From contig NZ_QCYJ01000099.1 in assembly GCF_003123685.1 (NCBI RefSeq), forward strand, positions 1 to 64,000: a DNA stretch of 64,000 bases, written 5' to 3'. The notes under the pieces were generated by a model, which searched no databases, had not been told where the DNA came from, and saw only the letters and a program-made list of their open reading frames with translations. Source of the DNA: Nocardia aurea (GTDB taxonomy: Bacteria; Actinomycetota; Actinomycetes; Mycobacteriales; Mycobacteriaceae). Every line of letters starts with the position of its first letter. Position 1 is the first letter of the stretch. A program made the translations under genes and the position numbers. Positions 26,336 through 35,678 of the stretch are shown here, one piece after another.

Positions 26336-29300
26336 TCACGCCTTGACGATCGAAACCTTGACACCGCCGACGATTTCGGCGGCATCGGCGCCGGGATCAC
26401 CGAATGTCAGGTCGGTGGCGAGGATTTCGCCCGCCACCAGATCGCGATGCGTGCGCGCCCAGTCCAGCCGATCGCCGGGCACCCCGAGCACCACCGTGAT
26501 GCGGTCGGAGACGTCGAGACCGAGCGATTTCCTGGTCTCCTGGAGATCGCGAATCAGATCGCGCGCCCACCCCTCGGCTTCCAGTTCCTCGGTGATCACC
26601 GAATCCAGCACGACCAGACCGGCATTGCCCGGCAGTGCGGCGGTGGACTCGGGTTCGGCGGCGACCAGCCGCTGGGTGTACTCCTCCGGCAGCAGCGTGA
26701 TACCGGCCGCGCTGACGACACCCTCGGCGTCCTCGGACCATTCGCCCGCCTTGACCGCCTTGATCACCGTCTGCACCTGCTTGCCCAGTCGCGGCCCCGC
26801 CGCCCTGGCGTTGACGACCAGCTCGAAGCGGCCGTGCACGGCGACGTCGGTCGTCAGGTCGACCTTCTTGACGTTCACCTCGTCGGCGATGATGTCGACG
26901 TAGGGACGCAGACGCTCAGCATCGGCCGCGGCGATGGTGACCTCGGCGAGCGGCAGCCGCACCCGCAGATTCTGCGCCTTGCGCAGGCCGAGCACCGTCG
27001 AGCAGACCGTGCGGACCTCGTCCATCGCGGCCACCAATTCCGGATCACGCGGCAGCGCGGCGGCCGATTCGGCCGACGAGGCCGATTCGGGCCAGTCGGT
27101 CAGATGCACCGAGCGTCCACCGGTCAGTCCACGCCAGATCACCTCGGAGATCAGCGGCAGCAGCGGCGCGGCGAGCCTGGTGGCGACCTCGAGCACCGTG
27201 TGCAGGGTGTCGACGGCGTCACGGTCCTCCGACCAGAACCGCGAACGCGACCGGCGCACATACCAATTGGTGAGCGCGTCGGCGAAGGAACGCAATTCCT
27301 CGCAGGCGCCCGCGATGTCGTAGCTCTCCAGCGCCTCGGTCATGACGTCGCGGGTCGCCGCCAGCTTCGCCAGGATGTAGCGGTCGAGCACATTGGGGGA
27401 ATCGGTGCGCCACGTGCCGGGGGCCGAGGCGTAGAGCTGCAGGAAGGTCCACGCGTTCCACAGCGGGCGCAGCGCGTGGCTCACCCCCTCGCGGATACCG
27501 CGTTCGGTGACGATGAGATTGCCGCCGCGCAGGATCGGCGAACTCATCAGGAACCAGCGCATGGCGTCGGACCCGTCCCGGTCGAACACCTCGTTAACAT
27601 CGGGGTAGTTGCCCTTGGACTTCGACATCTTCAGCCCGTCGTCGCCGAGCACGATGCCGTGCGCGGCGACGGTCTTGAAGGCCGGACTGTCGAACAGCGC
27701 GGTCGCCAGCACGTGCAGGGTGTAGAACCAGCCCCGGGTCTGCCCGTTGTACTCGACGATGAAATCGCCGGGGAAGTGCGAGTCGAACCACTGCTTGTTC
27801 TCGAACGGGTAGTGCACCTGCGCGTAGGGCATGGACCCGGACTCGAACCAGCAGTCGAGCACTTCCGGCACCCGGCGCATGGTCGACTGCCCGGTCGGAT
27901 CGTCCGGATTCGGGCGGGTCAGCTCATCGATCATCGGGCGGTGCAGATCGGTCGGCCGCACGCCGAAATCGCGTTCCAGCTCATCGAGCGAGCCGTACAC
28001 GTCGATCCTCGGATGAGCCGGGTCATCGGAGACCCAGACCGGGATCGGACTGCCCCAGTAGCGGTTGCGGCTGATGTTCCAGTCGCGCGCGCCTTCGAGC
28101 CATTTGCCGAACTGCCCGTCGCGGATGTGCTCGGGGACCCATTCGATCTGCTTGTTCAGCTCCACCATCCGGTCGCGGAACTGGGTGACCGCGACGAACC
28201 AGGACGGAACGGCCATGTAGATCAGCGGCTGGCCCGAACGCCAGCTGTGCGGATAGGAGTGCTCGATCGTCTCGTGGCGCAACAGTTTTCCCGCCGCCTT
28301 GAGATCCTTGATGATCACCGGATTGGCGTCGAAGACCATCAGCCCCTCGTAGGGCGGGACCATCGAGGTGAACTTGCCGCCCTGATCGAGCGGCTGCACG
28401 ATCGTGATGCCGTTGGCCGCGGCGACGTCCATATCCTCCTCACCGAACGCGGGTGCGAGGTGCACGATGCCGGTGCCGGAATCGGTGGTCACGTAGTCGG
28501 CGTTCAGCACCCGGTGCGCGTTCGGGTGGCCGAGGAAGAAGTCGAACGGCGGCGCGTACGCCAGCCCGGCCAGCGCGGCGCCGTCGTATTCGCCGAGCAC
28601 CTCCGGCTGCTCGCCGAATTCGCGGGCGTAGTGCGAGACCCGTTCGGCCGCCAGCAGATACCGCTTGCCGTCCTCGGTCCGCACCTGCACGTAGCGCACG
28701 TCTGGATGTACCGCGATCGCGAGGTTGGAGGGCAGCGTCCACGGTGTCGTGGTCCAGATGAGCGCGTTCGCGCCGTCGAGTTCACGCAGCGGATGGTCCG
28801 GATCGACCGACAACACCATGTCGACGGTGACCGCCGGATCCTGGCGCATCTTGTAGGCGTCGTCGAGGCGGGTCTCCTGGTTCGACAACGGGGTCTGCTC
28901 GTACCAGCTGTAGGGCAGGACGCGGAACCCCTGGTAGATCAGGCCCTTGTCGTGCAGCGACTTGAAGGCCCACATCACCGACTCCATGAAGTCGAGATCG
29001 AGGGTCTTGTAGTCGTTGTCGAAGTCGACCCAGCGCGCCTGCCTGGTGACGTAGTCGCGCCATTCACCGGTATACCGGAGCACCGAGGATTTGCAGGCGG
29101 CATTGAATTCCGCCAACCCCATGTCATCGATCTGTGATTTGTCCGTGATACCCAGCTGCTTTTCAGCTTCGATTTCCGCGGGCAATCCGTGACAGTCCCA
29201 GCCGAAACGGCGGTCGACGCGCTTACCGCGCATCGTCTGGAAACGCGGAACAAGATCTTTGACGTATCCGGTGAGCAAGTGACCGTAATGCGGCAGACCG

Positions 29301-29494
29301 TTGGCAAACGGCGGTCCGTCGTAGAACACGAACTCCTCGCCCGGCCCGGTACCGGCGCGGTTGTCGATGCTGGCGCGGAAGGTGTCGTCGGCGGCCCATG
29401 CGTCCAGCACGCGTCGTTCCAGGTCGGGGAACGTGCCGTCGCTGCCCGCACCCAGGTCTACGCGGGGATATGCGCTCTTGCTGTCGTCCGCCAT
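26336..29494 (-). CDS. ileS: Isoleucyl-tRNA synthetase, type II (eukaryote-like)
   Basis: A 1052-residue class I synthetase that charges tRNA-Ile. The HIGH motif appears as HYGH (69-72) in PPFANGLPHYGHLL and the KMSKS motif is at 622-626 (DGLKMSKSKGN). Length and the GLPHYGH context are those of type II, eukaryote-like IleRS, found in mycobacteria and Nocardia and known for natural mupirocin insensitivity; type I enzymes are about 930-940 residues. ATG at 29494 (MADDSK) follows AGGAG by 10 bases. The editing (CP1) domain lies between the two motifs. It is controlled by the T-box leader upstream. Confidence 0.96.
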   Translation of the reverse strand: MADDSKSAYPRVDLGAGSDGTFPDLERRVLDAWAADDTFRASIDNRAGTGPGEEFVFYDGPPFANGLPHYGHLLTGYVKDLVPRFQTMRGKRVDRRFGWDCHGLPAEIEAEKQLGITDKSQIDDMGLAEFNAACKSSVLRYTGEWRDYVTRQARWVDFDNDYKTLDLDFMESVMWAFKSLHDKGLIYQGFRVLPYSWYEQTPLSNQETRLDDAYKMRQDPAVTVDMVLSVDPDHPLRELDGANALIWTTTPWTLPSNLAIAVHPDVRYVQVRTEDGKRYLLAAERVSHYAREFGEQPEVLGEYDGAALAGLAYAPPFDFFLGHPNAHRVLNADYVTTDSGTGIVHLAPAFGEEDMDVAAANGITIVQPLDQGGKFTSMVPPYEGLMVFDANPVIIKDLKAAGKLLRHETIEHSYPHSWRSGQPLIYMAVPSWFVAVTQFRDRMVELNKQIEWVPEHIRDGQFGKWLEGARDWNISRNRYWGSPIPVWVSDDPAHPRIDVYGSLDELERDFGVRPTDLHRPMIDELTRPNPDDPTGQSTMRRVPEVLDCWFESGSMPYAQVHYPFENKQWFDSHFPGDFIVEYNGQTRGWFYTLHVLATALFDSPAFKTVAAHGIVLGDDGLKMSKSKGNYPDVNEVFDRDGSDAMRWFLMSSPILRGGNLIVTERGIREGVSHALRPLWNAWTFLQLYASAPGTWRTDSPNVLDRYILAKLAATRDVMTEALESYDIAGACEELRSFADALTNWYVRRSRSRFWSEDRDAVDTLHTVLEVATRLAAPLLPLISEVIWRGLTGGRSVHLTDWPESASSAESAAALPRDPELVAAMDEVRTVCSTVLGLRKAQNLRVRLPLAEVTIAAADAERLRPYVDIIADEVNVKKVDLTTDVAVHGRFELVVNARAAGPRLGKQVQTVIKAVKAGEWSEDAEGVVSAAGITLLPEEYTQRLVAAEPESTAALPGNAGLVVLDSVITEELEAEGWARDLIRDLQETRKSLGLDVSDRITVVLGVPGDRLDWARTHRDLVAGEILATDLTFGDPGADAAEIVGGVKVSIVKA

Positions 29495-29574
29495 CGCGGA
29501 TACGTCTCCTCGTGCCACCGCGCCACCCGGCGCGTTCGGTGTCGGCACGGGGACGATGACGGCGCCCGCTGCGC

Positions 29575-29726
29575 CGCAACCGCGGTACCACCCCGCTTGT
29601 CCGGCAACGATCGGGCCGGACCTCTCGTGACGAGCTGTGACGGGCTCACCCGTTCGGTTCTACTTGGCGCGAATGCGCCGTTCTTCCGAAGGCTCCCCGG
29701 TGATGGCCGGATCGACGCCGTGTAGT
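29575..29726 (-). promoter_or_regulatory. Ile-specific T-box leader of ileS
   Basis: Reading the minus strand, GGGTGGTACCGCG (29593 to 29581) is the nearly invariant T-box that pairs with the uncharged tRNA 3' end. Upstream, the Stem I sequence contains CCGGCCATCACCGGGG with specifier codon ATC (29704 to 29702), that is isoleucine. A TAGAAT -10 hexamer lies at 29738-29733. No T-tract terminator follows; the SD AGGAG (29510-29506) is downstream, so control is probably translational, as reported for mycobacterial and Nocardia ileS T-boxes. Exact ends are approximate. Confidence 0.92.
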
Positions 29727-29775
29727 TCTTCGATTCTAACCAGCGCTGTCGAACGGATTCCCGGCGGAGGGCGGA

Positions 29776-29976
29776 TCACCGCTTCGCGTGGCGCCTCGGC
29801 GGCGGCGGTGCGTCGCCGTCCGGCCTGCGCATCGATAATGCACTGACCAGCAACATCACAGCACCGATCACGCAGACGACGATGCAACCCCACGCCCACA
29901 GCACCGACCCGGTGGTCAGCGCGGTCACGAGCAGGGCGAATCCGATTGCGGCAAGGACGAGCGTCAAGACGAGCAT
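29776..29976 (-). CDS. Small two-helix membrane protein
   Basis: A 66-residue protein with two membrane segments (about 2-22 and 27-48) and a Pro/Arg-rich cytoplasmic tail ending PPPPRRHAKR. It starts at ATG 29976 after a GGGG-containing site. Small proteins of this shape follow wag31 in related genomes; no function is known. It ends just before the ileS promoter. Confidence 0.7.
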   Translation of the reverse strand: MLVLTLVLAAIGFALLVTALTTGSVLWAWGCIVVCVIGAVMLLVSALSMRRPDGDAPPPPRRHAKR

Positions 29977-30046
29977 GATGACCCCCTAGGCGTCCCAGGC
30001 GGTTCGACTGTGCTTCCAGCTACTCGAACAGCGGTTCAGGCGACAT

Positions 30047-30067
30047 GCGATGCGGGGCCCGCATCGC
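30047..30067 (-). terminator. Hairpin after wag31
   Basis: GCGATGCGGGGCCCGCATCGC is a near-perfect 21-base palindrome (8-bp stem with a 5-base loop as RNA), starting 12 bases after the wag31 stop. Confidence 0.7.
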
Positions 30068-30078
30068 CCGCAGCCAGG

Positions 30079-30936
30079 TTACTTGCCGCCCTTGGCGAAC
30101 GAGGCGGGCGCGAGGTTGTTCGCGGTGTTGGCGTCGGCGAAGGCTTCGCCACCGTCCACCGGGACCGCCGAGCCGCGGTTCTCCAACTCCTCGAGCTGCG
30201 ATTCCAGGTACGACTTCAGCCGCACGCGGTACTCCCGCTCGAAGGTCTTGAGCTGCTCGATCCGGCTTTCCAGCACGCTGCGCTGCTGGGTGATGGTCGC
30301 CATGATCTCGGTGTGCTTGCGCTCGGCGTCGGCCTGCAGGGCGTCGGCCTTCTCCTTGGCCTGCCGCAACTGGCTGTCCGAACGGCTCTGGGCGTCCGAC
30401 AGCATCGCGTCCGACTTCTGTCGCGCGTCGGCGATCATCGCCTCGGAGCGGGTGCGGGCATCGCCCACCAGTCGCTCCGAGTTCGCCCGCGCGTTGGACA
30501 GCAAATTCTCAGACTCGGTCTTCGCGTCGCTGGTGAGCCTGTCCGCCATCTCCTGGGCGAGGCTGAGCACCTTGGCTGCCTGCAGATTCGCGTCCGCGCC
30601 CGGCGCGTCCTTGGGAATCGGCGCGGCGACCGGCATCGGCACCGGCGGGGCTTGCTGAACCGGGGGTTTGATCGGTTCGGGTGGGGGCGGCGGCGCCTGT
30701 TGTATCGGCGCCTTGACCTGCGCGGGCGCGGCGGGGCGGTTCGACTTGGCGTCGGCGAGCTCGGCATCGAGTTCGGCAACCCGCTGGCGCAGGTCCGCAT
30801 TCTCTTCGATCAGACGCGAGAGCTCCTGCTCCACGAGATCCAGGAAGGCATCTACTTCGTCCTCGTTGTAGCCGCGCTTCCCGATCGGCGGTTTGCTGAA
30901 CGCGACGTTGTGCACATCGGCTGGGGTCAGCGGCAT
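30079..30936 (-). CDS. wag31: DivIVA-family polar growth protein Wag31
   Basis: A 285-residue DivIVA homologue. Residues 1-60 are the conserved membrane-curvature-binding domain (MPLTPADVHNVAFSKPPIG, RGYNEDEVDAFLDLVEQEL). A Pro/Ala/Gln-rich linker (about 70-112) leads to a long coiled coil (about 118-240) with repeating DAR/SDA heptads. In mycobacteria Wag31 marks growing poles and is essential for apical wall synthesis, and is phosphorylated by PknA/PknB; the mycobacterial phosphosite Thr73 lies in the linker region, which is divergent here. It is the last gene of the dcw cluster and has a terminator. Confidence 0.96.
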   Translation of the reverse strand: MPLTPADVHNVAFSKPPIGKRGYNEDEVDAFLDLVEQELSRLIEENADLRQRVAELDAELADAKSNRPAAPAQVKAPIQQAPPPPPEPIKPPVQQAPPVPMPVAAPIPKDAPGADANLQAAKVLSLAQEMADRLTSDAKTESENLLSNARANSERLVGDARTRSEAMIADARQKSDAMLSDAQSRSDSQLRQAKEKADALQADAERKHTEIMATITQQRSVLESRIEQLKTFEREYRVRLKSYLESQLEELENRGSAVPVDGGEAFADANTANNLAPASFAKGGK

Positions 30937-31002
30937 GGAAGGATCCCTTCACGCGTCTTTTGGAGATCGAGCAGATCTAGCAAGGTATCTGAGCCCATTC
31001 TG

Positions 31003-31305
31003 TCACACCGGAGCTACCGGTTGGCCGAGCCTGCTCACGATCGACATCAGGATGAAGACGACGAATAGCAGGACCATTATCGACAGGTCCAGGCGAATTC
31101 CCCCCAGAGACACCGGCGGTATCAACCGTCTCAGCAGTTTCACCGGCGGGTCGGTGATCGTGAAGATCACCTCCAGGATGACGACCACGACGCCTGTGGG
31201 ACGCCAGTCGCGGGCAAAACTGCGCACGAACTCGACGATCACCCGGCTGATCAGCAACAGCCAGAAGATGAACAGTACGAAGTACAGCACCGCGAACAAG
31301 GCCAC
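31003..31305 (-). CDS. YggT family membrane protein
   Basis: A 100-residue protein with two membrane hairpins. Motifs FIFWLLLISRVIVEFVRSF, RPTGVVVVILEVIFTITDPPVKLLRRLIPP and LDLSIMVLL are those of the YggT family found between sepF and divIVA across Gram-positive bacteria. The GTG at 31305 aligns with the start of mycobacterial homologues and has a purine-rich site; the reading frame goes 15 codons further upstream without support. Probably assists division-protein placement or osmotic response; not proven. Confidence 0.88.
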   Translation of the reverse strand: MALFAVLYFVLFIFWLLLISRVIVEFVRSFARDWRPTGVVVVILEVIFTITDPPVKLLRRLIPPVSLGGIRLDLSIMVLLFVVFILMSIVSRLGQPVAPV

Positions 31306-31394
31306 CAGATCACTCTGCCCCAAAATCCGCGCCGCGCAAAATGACCACACCGCCCCGGACGCGAACGAACCGCGTCACCCCCCGGATCGAGCTG

Positions 31395-32189
31395 TTATTT
31401 CTGGTTGTAGAAGCCGGTTTCCGCGATGCGACGGCGTTCCTCCGCCGATACGTCCACGTCGGCCGGTGAGAGCAGGAACACCTTCGTCGCGACCTTGTCG
31501 AACGAGCCACGCAGCGCGAACGCGAGTCCTGCCGCGAAATCGACCAACCGCTTGGCGTCGGCGTTGCTCAGGTCGACCAGGTCCATGATCACCGGATTGC
31601 CCTCACGGAACCGCTCGCCGATGATGCGGGCCTCGCTGTAATCGCGCGGGCGCAGCGTGGTGATCTTGGACAAGGGGCCTCCGTCCTCGAAGATCCCGGG
31701 CCTGCGGGCCACGACGGGCTCGGGGCGCACGCGCTCCTCGAGCCTGCGCTCCTCGGCGTCGGGATCCACGGCGAGCGCACCCCTGGTGGCTCCCCGCATC
31801 ATCGGCGCACCGCCGCCCGCCCGGAATCGGCTGCCCGACGAAGGGGCGGCATCGATACGGGTGGGGCGCCTCGGCGCCTCGTAGCGGTCGTCGCCGTACG
31901 GCTCGTCGGCGTAGTCGCGCGAACTCGGGTAGCCGCCCTTGTAGGGCGACTTGTACGCGGGCTCGGGGTAGCCGGACTCGTCGTCGAACCGGTCGGCGCC
32001 GAATCGTTCGGCGCCGTAACGATCTTCGGGGTAACGATCGCCGTAGCCACCGCGATCGGAGTACCCGCGGGGCCGGGGTCCACCACGGTCGCCCGCGCCA
32101 CGGGGTGCGCGGTCGTCGACGTAATCGTCCTCGTAGTCCTCGAGCGGGACCATGCCGAAGTACGCCTTGAACTTGTGCAGCGTGCTCAT
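31395..32189 (-). CDS. sepF: Cell division protein SepF
   Basis: A 264-residue SepF, the membrane tether of FtsZ in bacteria lacking FtsA. MSTLHKFKAYFGMVPLEDYE is the amphipathic membrane-binding helix; a long Asp/Tyr/Arg/Gly-rich disordered linker (about 22-150) follows; the C-terminal fold (about 170-258) holds the dimer/FtsZ-binding core (ITTLRPRDYSEARIIGERFREGNPVIMDL). The linker is longer than in many firmicute SepF proteins but usual for mycolic-acid actinobacteria. Neighbour to yggT and wag31, as in M. tuberculosis. Confidence 0.95.
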   Translation of the reverse strand: MSTLHKFKAYFGMVPLEDYEDDYVDDRAPRGAGDRGGPRPRGYSDRGGYGDRYPEDRYGAERFGADRFDDESGYPEPAYKSPYKGGYPSSRDYADEPYGDDRYEAPRRPTRIDAAPSSGSRFRAGGGAPMMRGATRGALAVDPDAEERRLEERVRPEPVVARRPGIFEDGGPLSKITTLRPRDYSEARIIGERFREGNPVIMDLVDLSNADAKRLVDFAAGLAFALRGSFDKVATKVFLLSPADVDVSAEERRRIAETGFYNQK

Positions 32190-32377
32190 GACCGCGCCTC
32201 GCTGTCGCTAGGCGGCGTCATGACCACGACGGTGGCTGCGACGATTGTTCGCTCGCTGCGCTCGCTCATACTGGTCGACCTTCCTTCGGCCCCGGTGGCG
32301 GCCGGGTGTTGAAGTCTTGCTCAGCCCCTCGTCCGTCCCAAGCATATGTGTCATATGTGACTGATGAGGTTTCTTTG

Positions 32378-33148
32378 CTACGCCGAGGTTATCGGTCGCG
32401 CGCCCATCAGAGCGGTACCGACACGCACACATGTCGAACCATGTTCGACGGCGGCCTCCAGATCGCCCGACATTCCTGCGGAAAGCTCGGTCGCTTCGGG
32501 GTGTCGGGCCATCAAGGACGTGTGCAAGGTCGCAAGTCGAGCAAATGCGCTATCGGCCGGAACATCCAGTGGCGCGATAGCCATCAGGCCACCGAGCCGC
32601 AGTCCCGGCAAACCCGCGATCCGATCCGCGAGAGCATCGAGTTCGCGTGCCACAACACCACCGCGGGCGGGATCGTCATCCAGGCTGATTTGCACGAGTA
32701 CCCGCAGTGGATCGGAGCGCTCCCCCGCGTCGAGCGCGGCCCGCGCGGCGGTGTCCAGGGTCGTTGCCAACCGTTCGCTGTCGACCGAATGCACGGTGTG
32801 CGCCCACCGCGCGACGACGCGGGCCTTGTTGCGCTGGAGCCGGCCGATCATATGCCAGCGAATGTCCGAATCGTCCTGTGCTGCCAGGTATTCGCCGAGT
32901 GCCGCGACCTTGGCGCTGGCCTCCTGCTCCCTCGATTCGCCGAAGTCGCGGCGGCCGAGTCCGTACAGGATCTCCACGTCGGTGGCGGGGAAGAATTTCG
33001 TCACCGGCAGCAGTCGCACCGATCCGGGATCACGTCCCGCCGCCTCGCATGCCGCCTCGATCCTGTGCAGCAACCCGTCGAGCCTGGTCGACAAAACCGT
33101 CGTCCTCGATTCGACCGTCGACTCCGCGGTCCCGCTCACACCTACCAA
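32378..33148 (-). CDS. YggS family PLP homeostasis protein
   Basis: A 256-residue alanine-racemase-fold protein binding pyridoxal phosphate. LLPVTKFFPATDVEILYGLG supplies the PLP lysine; HMIGRLQRNK and the C-terminal LSAGMSGDLEAAVEHGSTCVRVGTALMG are signatures of YggS/PLPBP. It has no known catalytic activity and buffers PLP. It is conserved in this dcw position (Rv2148c). The 188-base gap before sepF contains a GCTCGCTGCGCTCGC spacer but no gene. Confidence 0.93.
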   Translation of the reverse strand: MVGVSGTAESTVESRTTVLSTRLDGLLHRIEAACEAAGRDPGSVRLLPVTKFFPATDVEILYGLGRRDFGESREQEASAKVAALGEYLAAQDDSDIRWHMIGRLQRNKARVVARWAHTVHSVDSERLATTLDTAARAALDAGERSDPLRVLVQISLDDDPARGGVVARELDALADRIAGLPGLRLGGLMAIAPLDVPADSAFARLATLHTSLMARHPEATELSAGMSGDLEAAVEHGSTCVRVGTALMGARPITSA

Positions 33149-33208
33149 ACCTTCCCGTCACGACCCGCGCACCGGCCACGAAACCCGGCCGTGCGCAGGC
33201 ACTTCCAC

Positions 33209-33937
33209 TCACATACCCGCTTGCATCCAGATCACACCGGCAATCCGACCGGTCGGTGCGCCACGCCGGTGACTGAACAACGTCTTGTCCTCGATGGTGC
33301 ACCTCGGGTCGACCGCCACCCCGCCCACACCGGCCTCGGTGAGCTGTCTGCGGATACCGGCGCGCAGATCCAGCGACGGCGTGCCGCGCACGGTGGTCGC
33401 CGCGCTGCCCGGCAGATGCTTCTCGACGTCCGTGCGCATGGCGGCAGGCACCTCGTACTGCCGCCCCGAGGCCGCCGGTCCGAGGAACGCGCCGATCCGA
33501 TCGATCCGCGCGCCCAGCGTGACCATCACCTCGAGCACTCGCGGCACGATCCCGATCCGCGCGCCGATACGACCGGCGTGCACCGCCGCGATCACCCCGG
33601 CCTCGCCGTCGGACAGCAGCACCGGCACGCAATCGGCCGACAGTGTGACCAATGCCAGATTCGGCACGGTGGTGACCAGCGCGTCGGTCGCGGGCACCGG
33701 CTTGGATCGCGGGCCGTCGACGATCTCGATATTGCGGCCGTGGATCTGCTCCATCCACACCAAACGGTCCGGGGTCAACCCGATCCCCTCGGCGAGGCGT
33801 TCGCGATTGCGGCGCACCGCGACCGGGTCGTCGCCGACATGATCACCGAGATTGAACGAATCGTACGGTGGCTCCGAGAAACCGCCGGTCCTCGTCGTTG
33901 TCACCCGTCGGACGGTCAGGGTCGTCGCAGCAGTCAT
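33209..33937 (-). CDS. pgeF: Peptidoglycan editing factor PgeF (YfiH/laccase-domain)
   Basis: A 242-residue member of the DUF152/YfiH family. Metal/active-site residues are visible in MEQIHGRNIE, TLSADCVPVLL (Cys) and AAVHAGRIGARIG (His). E. coli PgeF prevents misincorporation of Ser into the muropeptide stem; other members have purine-nucleoside or phenol oxidase activity. The position directly after ftsZ agrees with a cell-wall role. ATG at 33937; the frame runs further upstream without support. Confidence 0.9.
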   Translation of the reverse strand: MTAATTLTVRRVTTTRTGGFSEPPYDSFNLGDHVGDDPVAVRRNRERLAEGIGLTPDRLVWMEQIHGRNIEIVDGPRSKPVPATDALVTTVPNLALVTLSADCVPVLLSDGEAGVIAAVHAGRIGARIGIVPRVLEVMVTLGARIDRIGAFLGPAASGRQYEVPAAMRTDVEKHLPGSAATTVRGTPSLDLRAGIRRQLTEAGVGGVAVDPRCTIEDKTLFSHRRGAPTGRIAGVIWMQAGM

Positions 33938-34126
33938 GCTGCCGAGGGTAGTAGCCCTCGGCGCGGTCCACCGAAATCCGCAGCGCCGTGGCGCGCGCAA
34001 CGTAGAAAACAGACGGAGGCCGATCCCGCACGGATCAGCCTCGTGGCAGACAGCCGCACCCCCGCGTCGAGTGTGGCGGTGTGACAGACCTCCCGCCGAC
34101 GATTTCAGCGGGAGCGGCGGCGCGAA

Positions 34127-35356
34127 CTAGCGCTTCATGAACGACGGCACGTCGACGTCGTCATCGTCGTCGGGCTCCGGCGGGTTGGCACGCGCGCGAG
34201 AGGCCTCGGCGTTCTTCACCCGGATCTCCTCGGACTCCTGATAGCTCGGCACCGTCCGGCTCGGGGGGCGCGAAGAGGGCGACGAACTGTCGGTGCCCCG
34301 TGTCACGGGTTCGTAGGAACGCGGCGATCTCCCGATCTCCCCCGCCGTGCTCGACCCGATGGTGCTGGTCGACTTGTTCGGCGGTTCGTAGGTGGGACGC
34401 CGCGAGGGACCGCCGCCGTCGAATCCGGCCGCGATCACCGTGACACGCACCTCGTCACCGAGCGAATCGTCGATGACCGTACCGAAGATGATGTTGGCCT
34501 CTATATGCGCGGCTTCCTGGACCAGCGAGGCCGCCTCGTTGATCTCGAACAGCCCGAGATCCGAACCGCCCGCGATCGACAGCAGCACACCGTGCGCGCC
34601 GTCCATGGAGGCCTCGAGCAGTGGCGAGTTGATCGCGGATTCGGCCGCCTTGACCGAACGGCCCTCCCCGCGCGCCGAACCGATGCCCATCAGCGCGCTA
34701 CCGGCACCGGACATCACGCTCTTGACGTCGGCGAAGTCGACGTTGATCAGACCGGGGGTGGTGATCAGGTCCGTGATGCCCTGAACACCGTTGAGCAGCA
34801 CCTCGTCCGCGGAACGGAAGGCGTCCATCAGGCTCACCGCCGCGTCGCCGAGCTGCAACAGCCGGTCGTTCGGGATGACGATGAGGGTGTCGCAGGATTC
34901 GCGCAGCAGGTTGATACCGGTTTCGGCCTGTCCGCCGCGCCGCTTGCCCTCGAACGAGAAGGGACGCGTGACGACACCGATGGTGAGCGCGCCGAGTTTG
35001 CGGGCGATGCTGGCGACGACGGGCGCGCCGCCGGTGCCGGTGCCGCCGCCTTCGCCCGCGGTCACGAACACCATGTCGGCGCCCTTGAGCACCTCTTCGA
35101 TCTCGTCCTTGTGGTCCTCGGCGGCGCGGCGGCCGACCTCGGGGTCGGCGCCGGCGCCGAGGCCGCGGGTGAGTTCGCGGCCGACGTCGAGTTTGACGTC
35201 GGCATCACTCATCAGCAGGGCCTGCGCGTCGGTGTTCACCGCGATGAACTCGACACCTTTGAGTCCCTGTTCGATCATCCGGTTGACGGCATTCACACCG
35301 CCGCCGCCGATACCGACGACCTTGATCACAGCAAGGTAGTTGTGCGGGGGCGTCAT
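34127..35356 (-). CDS. ftsZ: Cell division GTPase FtsZ
   Basis: A 409-residue tubulin homologue that builds the division ring. The GTP-binding GGGTGTG motif is at 103-109 (VTAGEGGGTGTGGAPV); the T7 loop synergy region is LINVDFADVKSVM. The C-terminal linker (about 318-395) is Ser/Pro/Thr-rich, ending with an acidic stretch and the conserved peptide DVDVPSFMKR that binds SepF and FtsW. Length and tail are like mycobacterial FtsZ (379) with a longer linker. It has its own 320-base upstream promoter region. Confidence 0.98.
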   Translation of the reverse strand: MTPPHNYLAVIKVVGIGGGGVNAVNRMIEQGLKGVEFIAVNTDAQALLMSDADVKLDVGRELTRGLGAGADPEVGRRAAEDHKDEIEEVLKGADMVFVTAGEGGGTGTGGAPVVASIARKLGALTIGVVTRPFSFEGKRRGGQAETGINLLRESCDTLIVIPNDRLLQLGDAAVSLMDAFRSADEVLLNGVQGITDLITTPGLINVDFADVKSVMSGAGSALMGIGSARGEGRSVKAAESAINSPLLEASMDGAHGVLLSIAGGSDLGLFEINEAASLVQEAAHIEANIIFGTVIDDSLGDEVRVTVIAAGFDGGGPSRRPTYEPPNKSTSTIGSSTAGEIGRSPRSYEPVTRGTDSSSPSSRPPSRTVPSYQESEEIRVKNAEASRARANPPEPDDDDDVDVPSFMKR

Positions 35357-35678
35357 GGGCTCTCGCCTTCCTTCGATCTAAAGCCTGTCGTTTTCGGATT
35401 CGGGACATGCCGCCGAGGAAACCCGGGGGCGAGCTTCACGCGCCGCCGCCCGGGCCAACCCTAAAGTTCAACCATAGGGTTAGCGTTATGTCAAGTATCC
35501 GACTGGTGCGGAACGCTATTCGCAGCCGCCTCGATACGCGCGCAGGCGCGCCGAGACGAGTCACAGAATCTTGTGTGATCCCTCTCGTCTCGCCGCGCGA
35601 TACGTCGTATCGTGAACGGTTGCCCCCGCCCCACTTCTCCGGTACCACCGAAAAAACCCTGGGCGCAATGGGTGTGGA
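35357..35678 (-). promoter_or_regulatory. ftsQ-ftsZ intergenic control region
   Basis: 322 bases without a gene, richer in A+T than the genes. On the minus strand TTGACA (35494 to 35489) is a perfect -35 hexamer. Just downstream lies a dyad AACCCTA-N11-TAGGGTT (35457-35481). Further upstream is a longer imperfect hairpin with arms 35553-35560 and 35584-35591 (GAGACGAG/CTCGTCTC) enclosing TCACA/TGTGA. No well-spaced -10 is obvious. It presumably boosts ftsZ relative to the rest of the cluster. Confidence 0.6.

Noticed and set aside
26264..29137. A 957-codon open frame on the plus strand
   Set aside because: Antisense shadow of ileS; no motifs and improbable composition.
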